A stretch of 35,857 nucleotides of DNA from Lachnospiraceae bacterium. Its GTDB lineage: Bacteria; Bacillota; Clostridia; Lachnospirales; Lachnospiraceae. A program made the position numbers and the translations under genes. The notes beneath the pieces are model-generated. The model was not told the DNA's origin. It did not search any database and was given only the letters and a program-made list of their open reading frames with translations. The DNA is taken from NCBI GenBank assembly GCA_021202235.1, contig JAJQDL010000175.1:1-35857 (forward strand), given 5' to 3'. Positions 6,719 through 14,775 of this stretch are shown in pieces; within the stretch, counting starts at the first letter, position 1, and the number at the start of each line of letters is the position of its first letter.

Positions 6719-9473
6719 GCAAAATAATATGGAGGAGAAGAAAACGGGAGCGGCGAAGGCTGAACAGCCAAAAAAGAAAAAGATCACCGCTGTCTTCCAC
6801 AAACAGAATAGTGCCCAGAACAGCTTGAAGTCCAGACCCGGCGGAAGCGGGGCGAAGAAAACCGGCCTAAAACCGGCCGCAACGCCCCCTGCGGCCGGTC
6901 AGCCTCCGGGAGGACGAACCTCAGAGACCGGGAAGGCGGCCGGCCCGAAGCCGACAGAGCGCCGACCGGAGATGGCCGGGACACAGACTCCTGCGCCGAA
7001 GGCTCCCAAGGCCCCGGCAGCGAAGAGTCAGGAGGCGAAATCGCAGACCGCCAAGACTCCGGAGGAGAAGCCTCAGGAGGTAAAGGCTCCGGAGACCGCT
7101 GCGGCGGAGGTGAAGAGCGGAGAAGCGGCGGCGAAGCCTGCTGAGGAGAAGCCGGTGCGCCGTTTCGTTGATATGGAGAAGGTTCGTGCGGCGGACCGGG
7201 CGGAGCGTTCCCGGGCAGAGCGGGCCCGTAACCAGAGAACCCGCGGCGCCCGCGGCCGCCAGCGCGCCGCGCGCCCGGGAGCCCGGCCTGGCGGCGCCTC
7301 TCGACGCGGCCAGGGGAGTCAGAACGGCCAGCGCGGCTACCGCAGCGGTCAGGGAAGCCAGGGCGGCGGACGAACCGGCGGCTATCGCAGTGGCCAGGGC
7401 AGCCAGGGAGGCTACCGCAGTGGTCAGGGAGGCCAGGGCGGCGGACGGCCCGGTGAGAGAAGCGGCGGGTACCGCGGCGGCCAGGGAGGATCCAGGACGG
7501 CAGACCGGCCCAAGGCGACGGCAGCGGATTTTGGACGTATGGGCGTCACCGGAAAAGGACCGGCTCAGAAGAACGGACCGAAGAATCAGAAGAACAATGG
7601 CCGTTACAATAAGAATGATTCGGATGAGATGAGACGTCCCGGCGGGAAGAGCCGGAGCAGTAAAGATCTGACCCGGCCCAGGAAGCCTGTCCGCAAGGAG
7701 CCGGCGGAGCCGGAGATCAAGATGATCGTCCTGCCTGAGACGCTCACGATCAAGGAACTGGCGGATAAGATGAAGATCGCTCCCTCGGCGATCGTAAAGA
7801 AGCTTTTCATGGCAGGAAAAGTGGTAACGGTCAATCAGGAGATCGATTATGAGACCGCCGCAGACATCGCGGTCGAGTTTGACGTGCTGACCGAAAAGGA
7901 AGTTCAGGTCAACGTTATTGAGGAACTGCTGAAGGATACCACGGAGGATAAGCCAGAGGATATGGTTTCCCGTCCCCCGGTGGTCTGCGTCATGGGTCAT
8001 GTCGATCACGGTAAGACATCCCTCCTGGATGCCATCCGCAATACCAATGTGACGGCCAAGGAGGCCGGCGGCATTACACAGGCGATCGGCGCTTCCGTCG
8101 TGGAGATCAACGGACAGAAGATTACTTTCCTGGATACCCCCGGACACGAAGCCTTTACCGCCATGCGGATGCGGGGCGCACAGTCGACGGATATCGCGAT
8201 CCTGGTGGTGGCTGCCGACGACGGCGTCATGCCGCAGACGGTGGAAGCCATTAACCATGCCCGGGCTGCCGGCGTGGAGATCATTGTAGCGATCAACAAG
8301 ATCGATAAACCCGGTGCCAATGTCGAGCGAGTGAAGCAGGAACTGACCGAGCATGAGCTGGTCTCTGAGGACTGGGGCGGCAGCAATATCTTTGTGCCGG
8401 TGTCCGCCAAGACCGGCGAGGGCATTGATGCTCTTCTGGAGTCCATCCTTCTGGTGGCCGAGGTGGCAGAGCTGAAGGCGAATCCCAACCGGAATGCGCG
8501 CGGTCTGGTCATCGAAGCGCAGCTGGATAAGGGACAGGGACCGGTGGCAACGGTGCTGGTTCAGAAGGGAACGCTTCATGTCGGAGATACCGTGGCGGCG
8601 GGCGCCTGCTATGGCAAGATCCGTGCCATGATCAACGATAAGGGACGCCGCGTGAAGACAGCGGGCCCCAGCGACCCGGTGAAGATCCTGGGTCTGAATG
8701 ATGTGCCCAATGCCGGCGAGATCTTTAATGCCACGGATACAGAGAAAGAGGCGAGAAGCTATGCCGAGACCTTCATCGCTGAGGGCAAGAAGAAGCTTCT
8801 TGACGATACGAAAGCCCGGCTGTCTCTGGACGATCTGTTCTCCCAGATCAAGGCCGGCAATGTGAAGGAACTGAACCTGATCATCAAAGCGGATGTGCAG
8901 GGTTCCGTGGAGGCCGTGAAGCAGAGCCTGGTGAAGCTTTCCAATGAGGAGGTCGTCGTGAAGGTGATCCACGGCGGCGTGGGCGCCATCAACGAGTCCG
9001 ATGTCTCCTTGGCTTCGGCTTCCAACGCCATCATCATCGGTTTTAACGTGCGGCCGGATGCCACGGCGAAGTCGATCGCGGAGCAGGAGAAGGTGGATAT
9101 TCGCCTGTACAAGGTGATCTACCAGGCCATCGAGGATGTGGAAGCAGCCATGAAGGGCATGCTGGATCCGATCTTCGAGGAACAGGTACTGGGCCATGCG
9201 GTGGTACGTCAGACCTTCAAGGCTTCCGGCGTGGGAACGATCGCCGGCGCCTATCTGCTGGACGGCAAGATCGTTCGCGGCTGCAAGTGCCGGATCAGCC
9301 GGGACGGGGAGCAGCTCTTCGACGGCGATCTGGTGTCCCTGAAGCGGTTTAAGGATGACGTGAAGGAAGTGGTGGCCGGATTCGAGTGCGGCCTGGTGTT
9401 CGATAAATTCAATGATCTGAAGGAAGACGATACAGTAGAAGCCTACACGATGGTGGAGGTGCCACGGACCTGA
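6708..9473 (+). CDS. infB: Translation initiation factor IF-2
   Basis: GTPase motifs [30 protein letters not shown]; internal ATG at 6708 preferred (RBS GGAGGC). Confidence 0.96.
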   Translation: MASEQNNMEEKKTGAAKAEQPKKKKITAVFHKQNSAQNSLKSRPGGSGAKKTGLKPAATPPAAGQPPGGRTSETGKAAGPKPTERRPEMAGTQTPAPKAPKAPAAKSQEAKSQTAKTPEEKPQEVKAPETAAAEVKSGEAAAKPAEEKPVRRFVDMEKVRAADRAERSRAERARNQRTRGARGRQRAARPGARPGGASRRGQGSQNGQRGYRSGQGSQGGGRTGGYRSGQGSQGGYRSGQGGQGGGRPGERSGGYRGGQGGSRTADRPKATAADFGRMGVTGKGPAQKNGPKNQKNNGRYNKNDSDEMRRPGGKSRSSKDLTRPRKPVRKEPAEPEIKMIVLPETLTIKELADKMKIAPSAIVKKLFMAGKVVTVNQEIDYETAADIAVEFDVLTEKEVQVNVIEELLKDTTEDKPEDMVSRPPVVCVMGHVDHGKTSLLDAIRNTNVTAKEAGGITQAIGASVVEINGQKITFLDTPGHEAFTAMRMRGAQSTDIAILVVAADDGVMPQTVEAINHARAAGVEIIVAINKIDKPGANVERVKQELTEHELVSEDWGGSNIFVPVSAKTGEGIDALLESILLVAEVAELKANPNRNARGLVIEAQLDKGQGPVATVLVQKGTLHVGDTVAAGACYGKIRAMINDKGRRVKTAGPSDPVKILGLNDVPNAGEIFNATDTEKEARSYAETFIAEGKKKLLDDTKARLSLDDLFSQIKAGNVKELNLIIKADVQGSVEAVKQSLVKLSNEEVVVKVIHGGVGAINESDVSLASASNAIIIGFNVRPDATAKSIAEQEKVDIRLYKVIYQAIEDVEAAMKGMLDPIFEEQVLGHAVVRQTFKASGVGTIAGAYLLDGKIVRGCKCRISRDGEQLFDGDLVSLKRFKDDVKEVVAGFECGLVFDKFNDLKEDDTVEAYTMVEVPRT
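7312..7496 (+). repeat. Low-complexity [11 protein letters not shown]-type tandem repeats inside infB
   Basis: Repeated (G)[10 protein letters not shown] units in the IF-2 N-terminal region. Confidence 0.8.
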
Positions 9474-9519
9474 GGTCCGGGAGCAGCCTGAGCGTGTCCT
9501 GACGGAATGTACGACAGTC

Positions 9520-9553
9520 AAAGAGTGGATGGGAGATCGTCCACTCTTTTCTT
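9520..9553 (+). terminator. Terminator downstream of infB
   Basis: AAAGAGTGGA/TCCACTCTTT stem plus TTCTT. Confidence 0.75.
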
Positions 9554-9614
9554 CGACAGGGAAATATTTCCTTAAAGCCCGTGCGGGCAGCCGATGATAA
9601 GGAGGTTGTTAATC

Positions 9615-9995
9615 ATGAGAAAGAACAGCATAAAAAATATCCGCATCAACAGTGAAGTGCAGAAGGAACTGAGCCGCATCATCCGCGATGAGGTGAAGGA
9701 TCCCCGGATCCACCCGATGACAAGCATTACCTCTGTGGAGGTGGCCCCGGATCTGAAGACCTGCAAGGCCTATGTCAGTGTGCTGGGAGACGCCGAAGCG
9801 GTGGAGAATACGGTGGCCGGACTGCGGAGCGCGGAGGGATATATCCGCAGCTGCCTGGCCCGGACGGTCAACCTGCGCAATACGCCGCAGATCCGCTTTA
9901 TCTCCGACCAGTCGATTGAGTACGGGGTTGCGATGACGCGGAAGATTGACGAAGTGACCGGCGGGAGCCAGGAGGAGACGGATGATGTCGATTGA
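9615..9995 (+). CDS. rbfA: 30S ribosome-binding factor RbfA
   Basis: RINSEVQKELSRIIRDEVKDPRI ... VSVLGD ... TPQIRFISDQSIEYG; RBS AAGGAGG; start at 9615 rather than 9594. Confidence 0.93.
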   Translation: MRKNSIKNIRINSEVQKELSRIIRDEVKDPRIHPMTSITSVEVAPDLKTCKAYVSVLGDAEAVENTVAGLRSAEGYIRSCLARTVNLRNTPQIRFISDQSIEYGVAMTRKIDEVTGGSQEETDDVD

Positions 9996-10959
9996 AGAAT
10001 GGGTCGAGGGGGCTGCTACGGCCGTTATCCTGGGGCATGTTCACCCGGACGGCGACTGTGTCGGATCCTGCCTGGGACTGCGCAGCTATCTGCGTGCCGT
10101 GAAGCCGGAGCTTTGCGTGCAGGTCTATCTGGAACCGTTTGCCGGGGAATTTCATTTCCTGACAGGAGCGGATGCGGTTTCCCCGGATTTCTATGAGGAG
10201 AAGAGCTATGATATCTGCTTTGCGCTGGACTGCTCAGACCGGGAACGTCTGGGAGATGCGGTGAGATATCTGGATGGAGCAAAGCGGACAGTTTGCCTGG
10301 ATCACCATATTACCAACGAGGGATTCGCTGACGTGAATGTGATCCGTCCGCATGCCAGCTCCACCTCGGAGGTGCTGGCGGAGCTGATGGAGCCGGGGAA
10401 AATGGATCGGGCGACCGCGGAGTGCCTGTATCTGGGCATCGTTCACGATACCGGTGTGTTCAAGCATTCCAATACCAGCGAGAAGACCATGCGGATCGCC
10501 GGGGCGCTGCTGGCGAAGGGCGTTTCCTCTTCGCATATCATCGACGATACATTTTACCGGAAGACCTTCGGACAGAACAGGATTCTGGGATGCGCTCTGC
10601 TGGCAGCGGAGCTTCGGCTCGACGGCCGCCTTATTGCCAGCTGTGTGACCGGGAAGGATCTGGAGCGCTGCGGCGTGACCAACCGCAATCTTGACGGGAT
10701 CATTGATCAGCTGCGTGTGACAGAAGGCGTGGAAGTGGCGGTCTTTCTCTATGAGGCGGGGCCCGGTGAGTACAAGGTCAGCCTTCGCAGCAATGATCTG
10801 GTGGATGTCAGCCGGATCGCCCGTTCCTTCGGCGGGGGCGGACATGTAAAAGCCGCCGGGTGTACGGTGGCCGGTACCTGCGGAGATATCCTGGAGCGTA
10901 TCACGGCCCTGGCGGCGGAACAGCTGGGACAGCAGGAAGATGGCGCCGCGGCGCACTGA
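9982..10959 (+). CDS. nrnA: DHH/DHHA1 bifunctional oligoribonuclease/PAP phosphatase (NrnA)
   Basis: GHVHPDGDCVGS, CLDHHITN, DTGVFKHSNTS, RSFGGGGHVKAAG; overlaps the rbfA 3' end. Confidence 0.88.
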   Translation: MMSIEEWVEGAATAVILGHVHPDGDCVGSCLGLRSYLRAVKPELCVQVYLEPFAGEFHFLTGADAVSPDFYEEKSYDICFALDCSDRERLGDAVRYLDGAKRTVCLDHHITNEGFADVNVIRPHASSTSEVLAELMEPGKMDRATAECLYLGIVHDTGVFKHSNTSEKTMRIAGALLAKGVSSSHIIDDTFYRKTFGQNRILGCALLAAELRLDGRLIASCVTGKDLERCGVTNRNLDGIIDQLRVTEGVEVAVFLYEAGPGEYKVSLRSNDLVDVSRIARSFGGGGHVKAAGCTVAGTCGDILERITALAAEQLGQQEDGAAAH

Positions 10960-10974
10960 GCGAACGGGAGAGAA

Positions 10975-11667
10975 ATGGACGGAATACTCATTATAAATAA
11001 GGAAAAAGGCTTCACCTCCCATGACGTGGTGGCGAAGCTGCGGGGGATCCTCGGGCAGAAGAAGATCGGCCATACCGGCACCCTGGATCCGAACGCGGAG
11101 GGGGTCCTGCCTGTATGCCTGGGGAAAGCGACCAAAGTCTGTGATCTGCTGACGGACACGGATAAATGCTATGAGACAGTCATGCATCTTGGCGTGGAGA
11201 CGGATACGCAGGATCTGACCGGGACGGTGCTGGCGCGTAAGCCCGTCGAGGCGACAGAGGAAGAGATCCGGGCGGCAGCGGAGAGTTTCGTGGGCTCGTA
11301 TGAGCAGGTGCCTCCCATGTATTCGGCGCTGAAGGTGAACGGGCAGAAGCTGTGCGATCTGGCACGGGCCGGCCGGGAGGTGGAGCGCGCGCCGCGTCCG
11401 GTGAAGATTTATTCTCTGCAGATCCTGGCGTGGGATCTGCCACGGGTCCGTCTGCGTGTGGAATGCTCTAAAGGAACCTACATCCGCACGCTCTGCCATG
11501 ACATCGGGCAGCGCCTGGGCTGCGGCGCCGCGGTGGAGGAACTGATCCGGACCCGGGCCGGACGTTTTGAACTGTCTCAGGCGAAGACTCTGGGAGAGAT
11601 CGAAACCCTGCGGGATCGGGGGGAGCTTGCGAGCGTGCGGATCCCGTTGGAGGAGATCTTCGCGTAG
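10975..11667 (+). CDS. truB: tRNA pseudouridine(55) synthase TruB, ORF ends at an in-frame TAG; homologous tail continues to 11865
   Basis: GILIINKEKGFTSHDVVAKLRGILGQKKIGHTGTLDPNAEGVLPVCLGKATK; after TAG the same frame reads VRPARDLSRQHGHALRPP...ECAVYFSDGRFAAVYETQEKTDRLKVKKMFA-TGA. Confidence 0.92.
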   Translation: MDGILIINKEKGFTSHDVVAKLRGILGQKKIGHTGTLDPNAEGVLPVCLGKATKVCDLLTDTDKCYETVMHLGVETDTQDLTGTVLARKPVEATEEEIRAAAESFVGSYEQVPPMYSALKVNGQKLCDLARAGREVERAPRPVKIYSLQILAWDLPRVRLRVECSKGTYIRTLCHDIGQRLGCGAAVEELIRTRAGRFELSQAKTLGEIETLRDRGELASVRIPLEEIFA

Positions 11668-11886
11668 CGGCCGCGGCAGCCGGTCCGACCCGCGCGGGAC
11701 CTCTCCCGGCAACATGGCCATGCTCTGCGGCCTCCCGGGGGCGAGGCTTCCGCCCCCCCCCTGCGGGGAGAGTGCGCCGTGTATTTCTCGGATGGCCGTT
11801 TTGCCGCTGTCTATGAGACGCAGGAGAAGACGGACCGTCTGAAAGTAAAAAAAATGTTCGCATGATGCAGACAGAAAGCGTTGGAT

Positions 11887-12816
11887 ATGTTTTACATTCA
11901 TGATACAGGAAAAATCAGGCAGGATCGGCCCTCCATTGTTACGATTGGTAAATTTGACGGATTCCACCGGGGACACCAGAAGATCCTGAGGGAGGCGGCG
12001 GCTGACAGGACGGGAGAGCGCCAGGTGGTGGTATTTACGTTTTCGCGTTCTCCGCAGATGGTTCTGGCCGGCCGGGAGGGGACGAGCCTGAGTACACGCC
12101 GGGAGAAGCTGGCACTGGCGGAACGTTTTGGCGCTGACGGCGTAATAGAGTATCCGTTTACGGAGGAAGTGCGCCATATGTCGGCGGAGAGATTTCTGCG
12201 CGAGATCCTTGTGGATCAGCTGCAGGCCTGCGAGATTGTTGCCGGGCCGGATTGCCGTTTCGGGTATGAGCGGCAGGGAGATGTGACCTTCCTGGAGGTG
12301 AAAGCTCAGGAACTGGGCTTCTCTCTGCATATCGTCGAGAAGGAGCGGTATGACGGCGCAGTGATCAGCAGCAGCCGGATCCGGGAGTCTCTGGCCCGGG
12401 GCGATGTGGAGAATGCCGCGGCCATGCTGGGATATCCTTTTGGCTATGAATCGGAGATCGTCCACGGCCGGCGTCTGGGCCGGACGCTGGGCTTCCCGAC
12501 GATCAATCAGGCGATCCCGGCAGAGAAGCTGGTTCCGGCTCTGGGTGTTTATGCTGCCGAGATTCTTCTCGACGGACAGCGTTTCCGGGGAATTGACAAT
12601 GGAGGTGTCATCCCCACTGGCTCCGGCGGGGACGGGCGCTTGGCCGGGGTTGAGACGAGTATCTTTGATTTTCATGAAGATGTCTACGGCAGACGGGTTC
12701 GGGTGGAGCTGAAGCACTTTGTTCGACCTGAGAGACGTTTTCCCTCTCTGGAAGCACTGAGGACGCAGGTGGAACGGGACAAAGAAATCGTGCGGGAATA
12801 CTGGAACCGGGCTTGA
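11887..12816 (+). CDS. ribF: Bifunctional riboflavin kinase/FAD synthetase RibF
   Basis: VTIGKFDGFHRGHQKIL, ISSSRIRESLARGDVENAAAMLG, GRTLGFPTIN; ATG 11887 preferred. Confidence 0.9.
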   Translation: MFYIHDTGKIRQDRPSIVTIGKFDGFHRGHQKILREAAADRTGERQVVVFTFSRSPQMVLAGREGTSLSTRREKLALAERFGADGVIEYPFTEEVRHMSAERFLREILVDQLQACEIVAGPDCRFGYERQGDVTFLEVKAQELGFSLHIVEKERYDGAVISSSRIRESLARGDVENAAAMLGYPFGYESEIVHGRRLGRTLGFPTINQAIPAEKLVPALGVYAAEILLDGQRFRGIDNGGVIPTGSGGDGRLAGVETSIFDFHEDVYGRRVRVELKHFVRPERRFPSLEALRTQVERDKEIVREYWNRA

Positions 12817-12841
12817 CAGGAAGCGGCAGGAATGCTATGAT
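12813..12841 (+). promoter_or_regulatory. Promoter of the NlpC/P60 gene
   Basis: TTGACA - 17 nt - TATGAT; overlaps the ribF stop. Confidence 0.8.
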
Positions 12842-12847
12842 GTGCCT

Positions 12848-12864
12848 TGTAACATTTTTGTAAC
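12848..12864 (+). promoter_or_regulatory. WalR-like direct repeat box
   Basis: TGTAAC-ATTTT-TGTAAC fits the WalR/YycF consensus TGTWAH-N5-TGTWAH. Confidence 0.55.
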
Positions 12865-12910
12865 AAGTGCGCAATGTATTTTCATTGCCCGGTTTTTGGA
12901 GGTGAATTTA

Positions 12911-14215
12911 TTGTTTCGCAGGACAACAAAAATCGGCCTGCTGCTGTTGACCGCATGTATATGCGGGGCGGCGACGCCGGTTTTCGCTGATTCCGTCGAT
13001 TCGGTATCCGGTCTCGCGGGAAGTGCCGCTCTTCTGGAGCAGTACTACAGCCGGGAAACAGAGCAGGATACAGAGGATACGGAAGCAGGAGAGGCTGTCA
13101 CAGAAGAAACATCCGCCCCGGAGACGGTGACGTCAGAGGCGGAGACACCGACGGAAGAGGAAGCAGCGGAGCAGATCGAATCAGAGGAAGCGGAGACAGA
13201 CTCTGTGGGGGCCGATGAGCCGGAAGCAGAGGCAGAACCAGCGGATACCGATATTTCGGAGACAGAGTCCGGGGAAGCGGATGCGTTGGAAAGCGAGGAG
13301 GTCTCTTCCGCAGATGCATGGGATAATCTTCTGGCTGAGGCCAGAACGACGGCTCTGAACACGTATGATTACCTTGGTATAGCGTCTCTGGACGGCGGTT
13401 ATCTGAACGTACGTGAGGAAGCCAGCACGGAAGCGACCGTGATCGGCCAGATGGAGAACGGAGATGCCTGCGAGATCCTTGATTCGGAGGACGGCTGGTA
13501 TTATATTTCGTCCGGTTCGGTGGAGGGATATGTCTCTTCGGATTATATCCTGACCGGTGATGCGGCCGAAGAGGCCGCGGTGTCTTCCATGGTGCTGAAG
13601 ATTCAGATCGCCACTGAGACATTGAATGTGCGGACGGAACCCTCGGAGGAAGCTTCCGTTCTGACGCAGGTGGGGATTGATGAACGCTACGGCTTCGTTG
13701 AAAATCTGGGAGACTGGATTGAGATTGAGGTGAATGAGGATTCGAACGGCTATGTGTCGAGCGAGTATGTGAAGCTGCGCTATACGCTGCCGAAGGCGAC
13801 CGTGGTGGAACCGGAAGAGGAAAGCGAGGAAGCGGAGGAAGCCTCCGCGGAGCCTTCCCTGCGGGAACAGATCGTATCCTATGCCATGCAGTTCCTTGGG
13901 AATCCCTATGTCTGGGGCGGAGAGAGTCTGACGAATGGCTGTGACTGTTCCGGTTTTACCATGCTGATCTATCGGCATTTTGGCATCAGTCTTTCTCACT
14001 ACAGTGTGTCTCAGGCGAATGAAGGGCGCAGCGTGGATTCCAGCAGCATGCAGCCCGGAGACCTGGTGTTTTATGCCAGCGGCGGCACAATCAATCATGT
14101 GACCATGTATATAGGAAACGGACAGGTCATCGGTGCGCAGAGCACAAGGTCCGGCATTGCCATCCGCAGCTGGGATTATCGAACACCGGTGAAGATCGTC
14201 AGTGTGCTGGGATAA
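12911..14215 (+). CDS. Secreted SH3b(x2)-NlpC/P60 cell-wall endopeptidase
   Basis: Signal peptide, acidic T/E/A linker, two SH3b repeats (LNVREEAS, LNVRTEPS), NlpC core GNPYVWGGESLTNGCDCSGF ... HVTMYIGNGQVIGA; TTG start with RBS GGAGG. Confidence 0.88.
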   Translation: MFRRTTKIGLLLLTACICGAATPVFADSVDSVSGLAGSAALLEQYYSRETEQDTEDTEAGEAVTEETSAPETVTSEAETPTEEEAAEQIESEEAETDSVGADEPEAEAEPADTDISETESGEADALESEEVSSADAWDNLLAEARTTALNTYDYLGIASLDGGYLNVREEASTEATVIGQMENGDACEILDSEDGWYYISSGSVEGYVSSDYILTGDAAEEAAVSSMVLKIQIATETLNVRTEPSEEASVLTQVGIDERYGFVENLGDWIEIEVNEDSNGYVSSEYVKLRYTLPKATVVEPEEESEEAEEASAEPSLREQIVSYAMQFLGNPYVWGGESLTNGCDCSGFTMLIYRHFGISLSHYSVSQANEGRSVDSSSMQPGDLVFYASGGTINHVTMYIGNGQVIGAQSTRSGIAIRSWDYRTPVKIVSVLG

Positions 14216-14223
14216 AAATTCTA

Positions 14224-14252
14224 TTTACAAGCCCGGAGCGTTGTGCTATAAT
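14224..14252 (+). promoter_or_regulatory. Promoter of rpsO
   Basis: TTTACA - 17 nt - TATAAT. Confidence 0.75.
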
Positions 14253-14340
14253 CTCCGGTGTTCGCCGATGCGCGGCTGTTGGAAACTCCGACCGCGGCCT
14301 GGCATCCGGTGAGAAGTTTATGTAAGGAGGAAATCAATCC

Positions 14341-14607
14341 ATGATTTCAAAGGAAAAGAAAGCTGAGATTATTGCCGAGTATGGCAGAACCCCCGGCGAC
14401 ACGGGCTCTCCCGAGGTGCAGGTGGCACTTCTGACCGAGAGAATCGCAGAACTGACTGCACATCTGCAGGAGCATCCGAAGGATCATCATTCCAGAAGAG
14501 GTCTTCTGATGATGGTAGGTCAGCGTCGTGGGATGTTGGATTACCTGAAGAAGAATGACATTGAGCGGTATCGTTCCCTCATTGCTCGTCTGGGTATCCG
14601 GAAATGA
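14341..14607 (+). CDS. rpsO: 30S ribosomal protein S15
   Basis: [50 protein letters not shown]. Confidence 0.97.
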   Translation: MISKEKKAEIIAEYGRTPGDTGSPEVQVALLTERIAELTAHLQEHPKDHHSRRGLLMMVGQRRGMLDYLKKNDIERYRSLIARLGIRK

Positions 14608-14617
14608 TCTGACTTCT

Positions 14618-14650
14618 GGGTGGGGCGTTTGCTCCACCCTGTTCCTATTT
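14618..14650 (+). terminator. Hairpin downstream of rpsO (weak terminator candidate)
   Basis: GGGTGGGGC-GTTT-GCTCCACCC, T-rich but interrupted tail. Confidence 0.5.
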
Positions 14651-14682
14651 CTAAGGACGAAAAAAAATTCGGGCAGATTTCT

Positions 14683-14737
14683 TCGAGACCACTGAAAAGG
14701 GAACCGTGCGGTGCGGTTTTCTTTTCAGTAGTTTCGA
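14683..14737 (+). promoter_or_regulatory. Long leader duplex upstream of pnp
   Basis: TCGAGACCACTGAAAAGGGAACCG / CGGTTTTCTTTTCAGTAGTTTCGA: about 24 bp with one mismatch and three G-U pairs, 7-nt loop. Confidence 0.7.
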
Positions 14738-14775
14738 CGAGCTGCCCGTCAAATACATGGAAAAAGGAGAATATC

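Noticed and set aside
7312-7496. Repeats in infB considered as a CRISPR-like or intergenic array
   Set aside because: In-frame imperfect protein repeats without spacer/repeat regularity.
6921-9521. 866-aa minus-strand ORF antisense to infB
   Set aside because: Shadow ORF; IF-2 GTPase motifs are on the + strand.
11567-11842. 91-aa ORF overlapping the truB 3' end
   Set aside because: Different frame from truB; R/P/S-rich with no signature. The truB-frame extension is the homologous one.
10234-12717. 827-aa minus-strand ORF across nrnA-truB-ribF
   Set aside because: Spans three recognisable + strand genes; composition typical of an antisense shadow.
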